Notes under the pieces: model-generated
What the model was told of the DNA's origin: nothing
Seen by the model: only the letters and a program-made list of their open reading frames with translations
The model's database searches: none
Program-made: the position numbers and the translations under genes
Assembly: GCA_012798745.1 (NCBI GenBank)
Contig: JAAZMQ010000354.1
Span: 1-23,323 of the forward strand
Length of the DNA: 23,323 nt
Direction: 5' to 3'
Origin: Bacteroidales bacterium
Lineage (GTDB): Bacteria > Bacteroidota > Bacteroidia > Bacteroidales > Dysgonomonadaceae
In this document: positions 1 to 8,829 of the stretch, one piece after another
Position numbering within the stretch: position 1 is the stretch's first letter
Layout: the number at the start of each line of letters is the position of its first letter

Positions 1-714
1 ACATAAGTAGTCCGGCACAATGTAATCCCATGCGACATACAGTGAATTATCCGGATCTTCCGGATCCAGCCACTGTCCCCAATCCATTACTTCTGTACCA
101 TCAATACCGTTGATACCTACATCCAGCAATTCAAAACATTTTTCGATAACTTCATCTAACGATGAAAGTTTTTCAAAAGTTTGATTATCGCTCAAATCCT
201 TTAATTCGACCAATGGATCGTCAAAATAAACAGCTTCGTCATATATTTTCCCAAGAGTCAAGTATGCCCAAGTCTTTATTCTTAATGCGCTACTGATCAA
301 AGCATTGAAATGCCTCTCGGTAAGTTCGTCCATTTTCTTTCCGTCTTTTTCTTTATATTCAAACATTTTTTGAAAATAATCGTTACATGCTATAATTACT
401 GCATAATAACCTGCAGGATCAGCGAAAGGATTGCCATTGAGATCTCTATAATTGTAGATATCCCAGATTTCTTCCGGTGCATTGACAGTTGGTTCCAGAA
501 AATCACCCCGTGTATCGGTTAGGAAAATAGCATGATCTCCCACCTCTTGCATTTTTGTGATGATTCCCATAAACCCGGAATACATCTCGCTTTGTGTGCT
601 GATATAATCGTCGGTATTAATAAGATTGTCCGGATTCGTCTCAAAATAATCTTCACATCCTAAAACAGACGATCCGAGAAACACAATTAACATTATCTTG
701 AATATATTTTTCAT
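1..714 (-). CDS. SusD/RagB-type surface lipoprotein (SusD-B), N-terminal part, cut by the left edge
   Basis: Open for 238 codons from an ATG at 714-712 to the window edge with no stop. The N-terminus MKNIFKIMLIVFLGSSVLGC is a lipoprotein signal peptide with lipobox VLGC (Cys20), followed by acidic residues (EDY), typical of surface-exported Bacteroidota lipoproteins. The stretch after it (FETNPDNLINTDDYISTQ) and the helical region with ALISSALRIKTWAYLTLGKIY (about residues 139-159) fit the SusD TPR-helix scaffold. It starts 5 bp after the SusC-B stop, the normal susC-susD arrangement, and this context supports the call most. The C-terminal SusD signature region lies outside the window. Predicted role is glycan binding on the outer face of the outer membrane, as the lid of SusC-B. 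The call is firm as a SusD-position lipoprotein and a little less firm as a family member from sequence alone. Confidence 0.85.
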   Translation of the reverse strand, partial: MKNIFKIMLIVFLGSSVLGCEDYFETNPDNLINTDDYISTQSEMYSGFMGIITKMQEVGDHAIFLTDTRGDFLEPTVNAPEEIWDIYNYRDLNGNPFADPAGYYAVIIACNDYFQKMFEYKEKDGKKMDELTERHFNALISSALRIKTWAYLTLGKIYDEAVYFDDPLVELKDLSDNQTFEKLSSLDEVIEKCFELLDVGINGIDGTEVMDWGQWLDPEDPDNSLYVAWDYIVPDYLC

Positions 715-719
715 AAATC

Positions 720-3700
720 TTAAAATTTTAAATTAAACCCAAATTTCACACTACGTGGAAGTACCACTTTACCATAATCGATTCCTTGCATCGCTTCATT
801 GAAAGAATAAGAGAATTCCGGATCAAGACCCAAATAATCGGTCCATGTATAAAGATTCTCCCCAGTTATGTAAATAGTACCTGAACGAAAAATGTTCAGA
901 AACTTTTTATCAAAACTATAACTTAGAGTAATTGTTTTTAATTTTAGATACGACGCATCCTCTATCCATCGGGTAGAAAAAGCGCTATTCCCCACTGGAT
1001 CACCATAGAAAGCACGTGGAACATCGGTTATTTGCCCTTCAAGTTGCCATCTCCTTATCACAGACTGGGATTGGTTATTTAAATCATCCATTGATTCAAT
1101 TGATCTTCTAACGCCGTTATAAGCATCATTCCCAACCGAGTAAGAAAATTCAGTCGAAAGGGCAAAATTTTTGTAACGTATCAACGCATTCAGACCCCCA
1201 AAATAATCGGGAGCAGCACAACCTATAATTTGCTTGTCATTGTCATTAATAATACCATCACCATTTATATCTCTGAAACGAACGTCTCCGGCTTCATAAG
1301 GTTGACCTTTCCAATTGGATAATCCGGCCGCCCTGGCATCGGCTGACGTAGCAAAAATGCCTTCGGCAACATAGCCATAATAACAGTACGGTTTTTCACC
1401 TACTCGCGTAATGACTTGTGCTCCATCGTCGAATGAGACCAGAGATTCATTTGTCCAACCTAATGAAACAATTTTGCTGTTTGGTATAGCAATATTACCG
1501 CCAATAACCCATTCGAAATTTTTATTGTCAATTAAAGCTGCATTTAACGATATTTCAATACCATAATTATCAATTTTAGCTGAATTCGTATAATATGCCG
1601 AAGGCCCATAAACAGAAGATACAGGATGAGCAAAAACAATATCGGAGGATTTTGAATTATAATAGTTAAACGACACATCAAGTCTATTCCTCAAAAGCAA
1701 CATATCCAATCCAAGATCGAGCTGCTTGTTTTTTTCCCATTTTAAATGAGTATTAGGTACATTGGAGCGAACGATGCCCGAAAGCATCTGGAACTGGGCG
1801 CTATGATAATAATTTTTTCCATAATTTGAAGAGAAACGACTGTTCCCCGTTAATCCATATTCCACTCGTAAATTCATTCGGTTTAAAAGAGGTGAGTCAA
1901 TAAAGGGTTTCAAATTTTTAAACATAACGGTAATGCCGGCCGAGGGAAATACACCGAAACGCGAGGCTTCTGAACCTGATGATGACGAACCATCAATACT
2001 GAGGTTCATGGAAGTTTTTACCAGACTTTTCCAGGTATAGTCTCCATGAGCATAAAAATTCATCCAATTCCATTCGTCGATATAACCGTAAAACGATTCG
2101 CTCCCACTTTCAACATAATCTAATGTCTGATAAAAATCGTTGGCAGTATTGTAACCCGAACCACCGTCATATTCTTTACTGCTCATAAGAAATTGGGCAC
2201 CTGCATAAAGATTCACTGTATGAATATTATCGAAAATATTCTTATAAGAACCGTTTAAATTATAGTACCAATTTTTTGTTTCGCCGACACCGTGACGAAC
2301 GGTATTTTCAGCCAGATCGTAATTTAGGGGCACAACTGTTTTATAAGTACGACCCGGGATAAAAATATTTTCTTGATTGTAATTATAATACAAACTGAAA
2401 ACTCCGGAAAACATTATATTTTGGTTTAAGGTATAATTGAGGCCCAACCGAAGGTCAATATCATACAATTTATTTTTTGCAACCAACGTATTCACAATAC
2501 CCACAGGATTACTCAATCCATACCGATAAACATCATATTCATCCAGTACTTTCCCTTCTTCATCTTTTTTGTAGGGACTAAGCAAAGGCGCTTTTTTATA
2601 GGCAGCCAAGACAGGATTTGTGGCTTCCAGCATACCTTGTTCTTGCACATTTCCAAGCATATAGGCAAAACCGACCGTTGTTAGAAATTCCAGCTTTCTA
2701 CTTATCATCACATCAGTATTTATCCGTGTGTGATATCTGTCTTGATCCGTATTGGCAAGTACTCCTCCATTATGCATGTATCCCAACGAAATATCGTACT
2801 TTGCCACTGCATCTCCTCCCTCAACCCTTAATATATTATCCGTTACAAAAGCCGGTGAGTAAATTTCTTTTTGCCAATTGGTATTGTTATTATATAAATA
2901 TTTGTAAAAATAATTCGGATCATCAATCAAAAAAGGATAATTATTGATAAGACTTTGCATATCGGCGTAATACGTCATACCGGCATCAGAAACATATGCT
3001 TTGTAATCATCCACACCTAGCACAGGAAGCCTTTTATTATTCCAGTTCACCCCATATTGGGCCGAAAAAGTAATTTTCGTTTCCAAATCATCTGTTGCAG
3101 CTCCATCCGTTTCTATTAAAATCACACCATTGGATCCCAAAGAACCATATATAGCGGCTTCTGCTCCTTTAAGCACAGTAATATTCTGAATATCATTTAG
3201 ATTGTATGCCGCCAAAATGCTTCGTGAATACCCTCCGATAACAGGAGAATTTTTGGTATCGGGCAAATAAGGAATGCCGTTTATTACGATTAATGGGGCG
3301 TTATCGCCATTGAGTGTCCGTATGCCTCTTAAATTCATATACGAACCTTCGCCGGGCATACCGCTTTTATCCGTTACACGTAGTCCGGCGACTTCGCTTT
3401 GTAAGGCGCCTTCCAAATGAATACCCAACCCAAGATCTTTTTTTGCGATATTAGTGGACGCTGAAGTTTTATCCTCTAAGCTCACCTTGCCAACGGCCGT
3501 TATAATTTCATCATTATATTTCCATTTTGTTCTAGGTATAAGCAATAATTCTACTTCTGTTCGTCCCAAAAGAGGTTCTGATAAATCATAAAACCCCTCG
3601 GCCGATACTGTAATTGTCCCTTGCGAATCGGTTGTTTCAACTTCAAATTCACCGTTCGCATCTGTTTGAACCGATCTTTCAGCACCGGTAAGAGAAATTA

Positions 3701-3824
3701 TTGCACCTTGAACGGGAAGATTGTCTTGGCCGACCACCTTCCCCTTTATGATTATGGTTTGAGCCGATAATCCGAAAGATAAATACAAAAACAATATTGC
3801 AAATAATAGTTTAAATTTTTTCAT
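720..3824 (-). CDS. SusC/RagA-type TonB-dependent outer-membrane transporter (SusC-B)
   Basis: A 1034-residue protein starting at the ATG at 3824; a TTG two codons upstream (3830) is less likely because the signal peptide begins with MKKFKLLFAILFLYLSFG. In order: signal peptide (1-21), CarboxypepD_reg-like beta-sandwich (about 25-96), a TonB-box-like segment DEIITAVG (about 105-112), plug (about 120-240) with LRGIRTLNGDNAPLIVINGIPY and ITVLKGAEAAIYGSLGSNGV, then a 22-strand type barrel ending in GFNLKF with terminal Phe. A DINGDGIINDND loop (about 852-863) is the calcium-loop-like motif common in SusC proteins. It should import oligosaccharides using TonB energy, with SusD-B as lid. It follows FAS1-3 by 30 bp. 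Its plug differs clearly from that of SusC-A, so the two are not a recent duplication and may take different oligosaccharides. Confidence 0.95.
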   Translation of the reverse strand: MKKFKLLFAILFLYLSFGLSAQTIIIKGKVVGQDNLPVQGAIISLTGAERSVQTDANGEFEVETTDSQGTITVSAEGFYDLSEPLLGRTEVELLLIPRTKWKYNDEIITAVGKVSLEDKTSASTNIAKKDLGLGIHLEGALQSEVAGLRVTDKSGMPGEGSYMNLRGIRTLNGDNAPLIVINGIPYLPDTKNSPVIGGYSRSILAAYNLNDIQNITVLKGAEAAIYGSLGSNGVILIETDGAATDDLETKITFSAQYGVNWNNKRLPVLGVDDYKAYVSDAGMTYYADMQSLINNYPFLIDDPNYFYKYLYNNNTNWQKEIYSPAFVTDNILRVEGGDAVAKYDISLGYMHNGGVLANTDQDRYHTRINTDVMISRKLEFLTTVGFAYMLGNVQEQGMLEATNPVLAAYKKAPLLSPYKKDEEGKVLDEYDVYRYGLSNPVGIVNTLVAKNKLYDIDLRLGLNYTLNQNIMFSGVFSLYYNYNQENIFIPGRTYKTVVPLNYDLAENTVRHGVGETKNWYYNLNGSYKNIFDNIHTVNLYAGAQFLMSSKEYDGGSGYNTANDFYQTLDYVESGSESFYGYIDEWNWMNFYAHGDYTWKSLVKTSMNLSIDGSSSSGSEASRFGVFPSAGITVMFKNLKPFIDSPLLNRMNLRVEYGLTGNSRFSSNYGKNYYHSAQFQMLSGIVRSNVPNTHLKWEKNKQLDLGLDMLLLRNRLDVSFNYYNSKSSDIVFAHPVSSVYGPSAYYTNSAKIDNYGIEISLNAALIDNKNFEWVIGGNIAIPNSKIVSLGWTNESLVSFDDGAQVITRVGEKPYCYYGYVAEGIFATSADARAAGLSNWKGQPYEAGDVRFRDINGDGIINDNDKQIIGCAAPDYFGGLNALIRYKNFALSTEFSYSVGNDAYNGVRRSIESMDDLNNQSQSVIRRWQLEGQITDVPRAFYGDPVGNSAFSTRWIEDASYLKLKTITLSYSFDKKFLNIFRSGTIYITGENLYTWTDYLGLDPEFSYSFNEAMQGIDYGKVVLPRSVKFGFNLKF

Positions 3825-3854
3825 ATCCAATAAGTAAATATAGCGTTATTTCAA

Positions 3855-5561
3855 TTAATAATTATTTTCCGTAGGTCTCAAGCACCAATGATAAATAATC
3901 AGCCGGTTTCGGCTCCCTGTATCCTGCGTTAAGTCGTAACTTATCATTTTAATCTTTATAGGTGCCGGTTCTATACCTTCGTGAACGACAATACCAACTT
4001 CAGCACCATCCCGATCGTAGTTTTCTGCCTTCTTATCTATATCATACCAATCTCTCCAAATGTACCCTTCAGGATGCCCTACCCCGTATCTGTCATAATG
4101 ACCTGCATTGGGATCGAAGTTTGTGGCGACAAGTTGATCATTGAAATATATATCTAAACGCCAAGGAAGTTTATCGGATTTGAATCCCATCCTCAGATGA
4201 TATTCTCCTGGAGGAATCATTACCACGGAAATGGTACCGTCTTCATTTAAAGCAATACCTGTGCATTCTACTCCTACAGGAAGTTTTTGTTCATAAGCTT
4301 CTGCCGTTGGATAAGCCCTGAGACATTTGTAATATATTTTTGGCCAAGGACCTATAGGACCAAAACTCCCATTGTCATAAATATCAACCCTTTCCACATT
4401 CAACCATTTAAAATAAAGATCTTTTTCTTCCTCGCTACAGTTTTCCCAGATATAAAATCGATTTTTAATTCTGTAAATGACCACATTGTTGGGTATTTTA
4501 AACCACTCCACATAGTAGGCTACACCATTACTCAGCGTTACAGGGTTAGTTGTATTTACCCGTTGAACGGTAGGTCGCCATTGTACACCCGGAGTTGAAG
4601 CACTTGCTCCTTCCTGATAGCCGGCTACCGAATAAATATCGGTTGTTCCGTTCAGATCTTCCGGTGTTAATATCCGATCGTAAAATGCAGCTTTGATAAT
4701 CCATTCTTTAAATTTGGTGGAATCATTCGCATTAGGTTCCCTGTTTAAGGCCACTCGTACATAATGATAAGCACTTTCAAGGGCATTTTCAATAAGATCA
4801 TTCGAAAAAATCAACATAGTGGATGAGTAAAATTCAGAACGCATATTCCATGTTTCTCTTCCTCCGGAATCGTAACGATCCATCAACACGTTTTTGGTAA
4901 CAAACACAGAATCGTAGACTGTATTTCCTGTAGGATCAACACCAATTTTAATACTGTTAGCTCTATCAAACACCTTTTCTTCATAACTGAAAACCAACTC
5001 TTTGAAAAGAGAATAGTCTTCTCCCAAATCATTCAAATATTCATAAAGAGACTTTGGAGCGTAAATAGGCGATTCCATCAGATAAATATAACCGTCATTT
5101 GCTTTAACTATGCTTTTTACTTTCGATTCACCAATGTATATTTCTTTGCCATCGGGTTTTTCGACAATAGAAACACGTAGATATTTACCGTTCCACATTT
5201 TTATGGAAAAACCATCGGTAAATTTTGTTGGCGTAAAAGCAAGGTCACTTATGCATGTCTTCGCAAAATAAGGAGGATCTTCAATGAAAGCCGTGCTCAT
5301 CACATCATCAGGGTAAACCAAAATCGTAAAAGATTGATTCCTTGTCCTTATCATGTCATAAATCCCTTGCTCATCAAAAAGTGTCGAAATCATTTTCAAT
5401 TCATCGTTCGCACTTATGTATTCTATAGCACTACTGTTTACTACTTTAATTGCCTCATTATTTATTTCGATATCTTTTGATGAATAATGATCATCCCATT
5501 TCTCGTTGCAGGCGAATGAAAAAAGTAGTGAAAATATTATTATAAAATAATTTTTTTTCAT
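3855..5561 (-). CDS. Fasciclin (FAS1)-domain lipoprotein with beta-rich C-terminal domain (FAS1-3)
   Basis: A 568-residue protein. The start is the ATG at 5561; a TTG at 5573 in frame would add four residues and sits directly behind the upstream stop. The signal peptide MKKNYFIIIFSLLFSFAC has its lipobox Cys at 18. Residues about 40-168 form a divergent FAS1 domain (QSFTILVYPDDVMSTAF, then DGYIYLMESPIYAP), and about 169-375 a second, strongly modified FAS1-like region that starts with SLYEYLNDLGEDYSLFKELV. Residues about 385-568 are beta-rich and aromatic (PGEYHLRMGF, WRLDIYFNDQLVATNFD) and end in YHWCLRPTENNY. This C-terminal part resembles a jelly-roll carbohydrate-binding fold in pattern only. 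The protein lies 13 bp after FAS1-2 and 30 bp before SusC-B. Its likely role, by position and lipidation, is surface glycan capture like SusE/SusF; no enzymatic motif is visible. Confidence 0.82.
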   Translation of the reverse strand: MKKNYFIIIFSLLFSFACNEKWDDHYSSKDIEINNEAIKVVNSSAIEYISANDELKMISTLFDEQGIYDMIRTRNQSFTILVYPDDVMSTAFIEDPPYFAKTCISDLAFTPTKFTDGFSIKMWNGKYLRVSIVEKPDGKEIYIGESKVKSIVKANDGYIYLMESPIYAPKSLYEYLNDLGEDYSLFKELVFSYEEKVFDRANSIKIGVDPTGNTVYDSVFVTKNVLMDRYDSGGRETWNMRSEFYSSTMLIFSNDLIENALESAYHYVRVALNREPNANDSTKFKEWIIKAAFYDRILTPEDLNGTTDIYSVAGYQEGASASTPGVQWRPTVQRVNTTNPVTLSNGVAYYVEWFKIPNNVVIYRIKNRFYIWENCSEEEKDLYFKWLNVERVDIYDNGSFGPIGPWPKIYYKCLRAYPTAEAYEQKLPVGVECTGIALNEDGTISVVMIPPGEYHLRMGFKSDKLPWRLDIYFNDQLVATNFDPNAGHYDRYGVGHPEGYIWRDWYDIDKKAENYDRDGAEVGIVVHEGIEPAPIKIKMISYDLTQDTGSRNRLIIYHWCLRPTENNY

Positions 5562-5574
5562 TTGTTTAATCAAT

Positions 5575-7275
5575 TTAATCTATTACTGGAGTGAACTTTA
5601 CATAGTCCAATTGGAGCCTGTAATCTTTATGAGTACTTGCCCGTGGATCCATCAACACAATTTTCATTGTACGTTGAGCATTATTGTCGAAATAAATTTC
5701 GTCGAAAAGAGTAAGCGAATAAATGCCTACGGATGCTTGGGCACCATCGTAAATATAAACCTCTGTTGAAGTATTATCGATACTAACTTGACATTTACTT
5801 CCACCACTTACAAAATCACTTAATGAGCCGGCGCAGGCATAATATAGATCTATCTTGTATTTTCCTTTCAAGACAACAGGCGACGTCATCGAAACCCAAC
5901 CCATATAACCAAGATTAACGATCAACATATCATTTTTGTATGCTCCATAGGTATTTACTGTAGCACCTGTATTTGCCTTGGTTAAAAGATAACCCAATTG
6001 TGGCCAACCACCTGTACTCTTTGACGAATAGGCTTTCCACTGATAGCTGGTGATTTCATCACCCATCAATGAAATTTTATGTTCGGAAGTTTGGTACTGT
6101 TGATAACAATCTCCTAAACCGTTTTCTGCTCCATATGCATTAACAACTGCTGCCACATCATCATACTCGCAGACGTCCCAAATTACTATTACCGGATCCG
6201 GCGTTATAATCGGCATATAACCGTCCAATTCATGAATAATGCCATTCTTTGCAAGAATATCTGTTTTTCCTTCTATCAAACGAATCCCTTCTCCTGTACT
6301 TTTTTTATAGTTGATGTAACAAATACCATCGACACTATTTGTGGAAAGTACTTCATTCTCAGCCAGCGTGCTCCAAATTATCGTGGAATCATTTTGACCA
6401 TCGAATGGGAAAAGGTCCTCCACATATTGAGTCTGACTGAGCATATGATAGCCAATATATTTATGCAAAGCATTATTGCTATCAGTATAATCAGGTAATG
6501 CACCTAATTTTTCAATCAGCTCATTAACACTTTGAATACCTTCCTGTGCAAAAATATCATCAGCAACAACAAACAGAGTATAATTTTTCTTAAGATAAGA
6601 AACCTTTCCCAATTGTGAATAAACTGTATCGTAAGGAGTGCTTAATCGTTTTTTCCATCCCGATAAATCTACAGCTTCCTTAAATATACTGTAATTCTCG
6701 TTTTCTTCTAGTCTGTCATAAAGGGTTTCAACCAATGGAGTCAATACGGAATCCAATACGTAAATCACTCCGTTTATCGTTTCAATAGCCAATTCTTTTA
6801 CACGTGCTTCATCATTTACATAAATGGCATTTAACCCTCCACCACTCTCATTTTCTCCGAATGAAACGGTGAGGTAATCACCAGAGACAGTAGGAGAGGT
6901 GAGCTTTCCGCCGATCAAAAATATTTTTTGTGAAATTTCCACATTAATGGTGTGATATTTCACCAACTCTTGAACATAAGTTTTATCCAATTCTTCAATG
7001 GATGAAACGCCCATTTTTTTATAAAAATTCTCTACGGCTTCATTATCGGGCACAAATAAGGTAAACGTTTGGCTTGACTGATTGACAGCATTGTACATGT
7101 CTGCATAACGGAGAATTTCAATCCACATGGAAAAGTCTTCAGGTCGACTCTCCAGATAAGTTGCCGAAGGAAGTTCTTCATAAATTCGAAATGTTTTCCC
7201 TTCATAAGGATCATCGCATGCAAATAGTAACAACACCAACAATGCTGAACCTATTACTTTATTTATTGATTTCAT
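5575..7275 (-). CDS. Fasciclin (FAS1)-domain lipoprotein with beta-rich C-terminal domain (FAS1-2)
   Basis: A 566-residue protein. The ATG at 7275 is chosen over an in-frame ATG at 7302 because it begins directly at the lipoprotein signal MKSINKVIGSALLVLLLFAC (Cys20) and leaves a 10-bp gap to the SusD-A stop, whereas 7302 would overlap SusD-A. FAS1 domain 1 is at about 45-180 (QTFTLFVPDNEAVENFY, then INGVIYVLDSVLTP) and domain 2 at about 183-357 (YTLFVVADDIFAQEG, then NGIIHELDGYMP). These are the usual FAS1 start and end motifs. Residues about 360-566 form a separate beta-rich domain ending in LQLDYVKFTPV, an ending like those of CBM6/35-type jelly rolls; similarity to the DUF5108-type domain of Bacteroidota fasciclin proteins is suspected from memory, not searched. 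It sits between SusD-A and FAS1-3 and is likely a surface glycan-binding lipoprotein. Confidence 0.88.
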   Translation of the reverse strand: MKSINKVIGSALLVLLLFACDDPYEGKTFRIYEELPSATYLESRPEDFSMWIEILRYADMYNAVNQSSQTFTLFVPDNEAVENFYKKMGVSSIEELDKTYVQELVKYHTINVEISQKIFLIGGKLTSPTVSGDYLTVSFGENESGGGLNAIYVNDEARVKELAIETINGVIYVLDSVLTPLVETLYDRLEENENYSIFKEAVDLSGWKKRLSTPYDTVYSQLGKVSYLKKNYTLFVVADDIFAQEGIQSVNELIEKLGALPDYTDSNNALHKYIGYHMLSQTQYVEDLFPFDGQNDSTIIWSTLAENEVLSTNSVDGICYINYKKSTGEGIRLIEGKTDILAKNGIIHELDGYMPIITPDPVIVIWDVCEYDDVAAVVNAYGAENGLGDCYQQYQTSEHKISLMGDEITSYQWKAYSSKSTGGWPQLGYLLTKANTGATVNTYGAYKNDMLIVNLGYMGWVSMTSPVVLKGKYKIDLYYACAGSLSDFVSGGSKCQVSIDNTSTEVYIYDGAQASVGIYSLTLFDEIYFDNNAQRTMKIVLMDPRASTHKDYRLQLDYVKFTPVID

Positions 7276-7285
7276 ATTTATTTTT

Positions 7286-8818
7286 TTATTTAACAATACC
7301 ATAATAAGGATTTTGTATTAACAATTTATTATTCTCGAGTTCTTTGCTCCAGATTGGCAAATAAAGCGCATCATCATCTCTTAATACGGACTGAATCCAT
7401 GATGGATTGGCTGTATTATTGTATTCTACTACTTCACTGATTAAAAAACGGTCACGGTATTTAAATCCGTTTCTTTTCCCAAATCGCAGAAGATCGTACC
7501 AACGTTTTCCTTCTGCAGCGAGTTCCATCTTTCTTTCGTCCAAAACATATTGCAACATATCGGCTTCCCCAATCTCAGATAAAACCGGCTCAATCTTTGG
7601 CAAATTTGAACGAACGCGCACTTCATTGATCAAGTCGATAGCCGTCTGCCAACCTTCTTCATTATCATCTCTCAAAATCAATGCTTCTGCCTTCATCAGC
7701 ATCACATCAGCTACTCGATAAATGATAAAATTTGGATCCTGTTCGTTACTAGGGCGTGTCTGTTCTTGGAATCCTATTCCCGTATATTTCCATATATATC
7801 CTTGGGTGGCATTTTTATAATCGGTGGCGGCTGCGGTATTGGGAAGATAACTTCCATAGATTGTTCGAACAGCATTATTTATACCCGTGATATCTGTTTC
7901 GTCTATAAAATCCTGCAACATTCGCTCCGTATAAAGATAAGTAGGTGTACTACTACCAAAAAGTGTTGGTAGATTATTGCTTTGATTATAGTTCACTTGA
8001 TCCCATTGAATTTCGAATATCGACTCATTGCTATTTCCCGGATAATACATTTCATACCATTTTGAAGGGTCTTTCACAAAAGCGGGTCTAAAAGGGGAGG
8101 ATGCATTCAAAATTTCATTACAGTTCATGATAGCACCCGCATAATCTTCGCTCCACAAGCAAACATCTGCCATTAGTGCATACAATGCCCATTTTGTTGC
8201 TCTTCCTTTGGTTGCCCAGTCTTTTTCGAATCTTTCTTTTGCCGCTCCTGTAGCCAAAGCCGTAGTGATATCTGATTTAATTTGGTCGATAAGTTCATTT
8301 TCCGATGATTTTTCTTTTTCATAACCAATTTCATCCGTTTCATATGGATCAAGTATCAAAGGGGCATCACGCCAATTGCGAACAAGATAAAAGTAAGAAA
8401 GCGCTCTCAAAAAATAGGCTTCAGTCAAATAGGATTTCATCACAGCCTCTTCAAATGTCTTATCGCGTTCATGAACCGCTTCGGCATTAGCAAGAACAGA
8501 ATTAGCCATATTTATCACTTTATAAAGAGATGCCCAATTACAAATACCATCATCAGGAGTGACCTGGAAAATCTGTAAATCGCTCCCATATTGATTATAA
8601 ATACAGGCACCTCTTAATTCGCCCCAATCTATCAGATTTTGAACAGCATCCCGAAAATATACATACCCTGCAGCAAGTACCGACTCTACTTCTTCTTTCG
8701 ACGTCCAGTATTCGTCTCTTATTTGTTCATTTTGTGGATATACTGTCAACCAATCTTCGCAAGAGATCAACTGAAAGCTTCCGATTAACAATAAAAAATA
8801 TCTTATTACCTTTTTCAT
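7286..8818 (-). CDS. SusD/RagB family outer-membrane lipoprotein (SusD-A)
   Basis: A complete 510-residue SusD homologue of normal length. The signal peptide MKKVIRYFLLLIGSFQLISC ends in a lipobox Cys20 followed by EDWL, a very common SusD start. The N-terminal helical region includes LTEAYFLRALSYFYLVRNW (TPR-like). The C-terminal RagB/SusD signature is present: FIIYRVADVMLMKAEAL at about 364-380, ERKMELAAEGKRWYDLLRFG at about 428-447, and the terminal segment LPIWSKELENNKLLIQNPYY. It begins 11 bp after the SusC-A stop and stops 10 bp before FAS1-2. It is expected to sit as a hinged lid on SusC-A at the cell surface and bind the incoming glycan. Ligand specificity cannot be read from the sequence. 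Confidence 0.97.
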   Translation of the reverse strand: MKKVIRYFLLLIGSFQLISCEDWLTVYPQNEQIRDEYWTSKEEVESVLAAGYVYFRDAVQNLIDWGELRGACIYNQYGSDLQIFQVTPDDGICNWASLYKVINMANSVLANAEAVHERDKTFEEAVMKSYLTEAYFLRALSYFYLVRNWRDAPLILDPYETDEIGYEKEKSSENELIDQIKSDITTALATGAAKERFEKDWATKGRATKWALYALMADVCLWSEDYAGAIMNCNEILNASSPFRPAFVKDPSKWYEMYYPGNSNESIFEIQWDQVNYNQSNNLPTLFGSSTPTYLYTERMLQDFIDETDITGINNAVRTIYGSYLPNTAAATDYKNATQGYIWKYTGIGFQEQTRPSNEQDPNFIIYRVADVMLMKAEALILRDDNEEGWQTAIDLINEVRVRSNLPKIEPVLSEIGEADMLQYVLDERKMELAAEGKRWYDLLRFGKRNGFKYRDRFLISEVVEYNNTANPSWIQSVLRDDDALYLPIWSKELENNKLLIQNPYYGIVK

Positions 8819-8829
8819 AAAAATTCTAT

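Noticed and set aside
310..522. Small plus-strand frame of 70 codons near the left edge
   Set aside because: It is antisense to the SusD-B frame, which is open for 238 codons with a clear lipobox.
7276..7302. N-terminal extension of FAS1-2 from the ATG at 7302
   Set aside because: It overlaps the SusD-A end and adds nine residues ahead of a complete lipoprotein signal.
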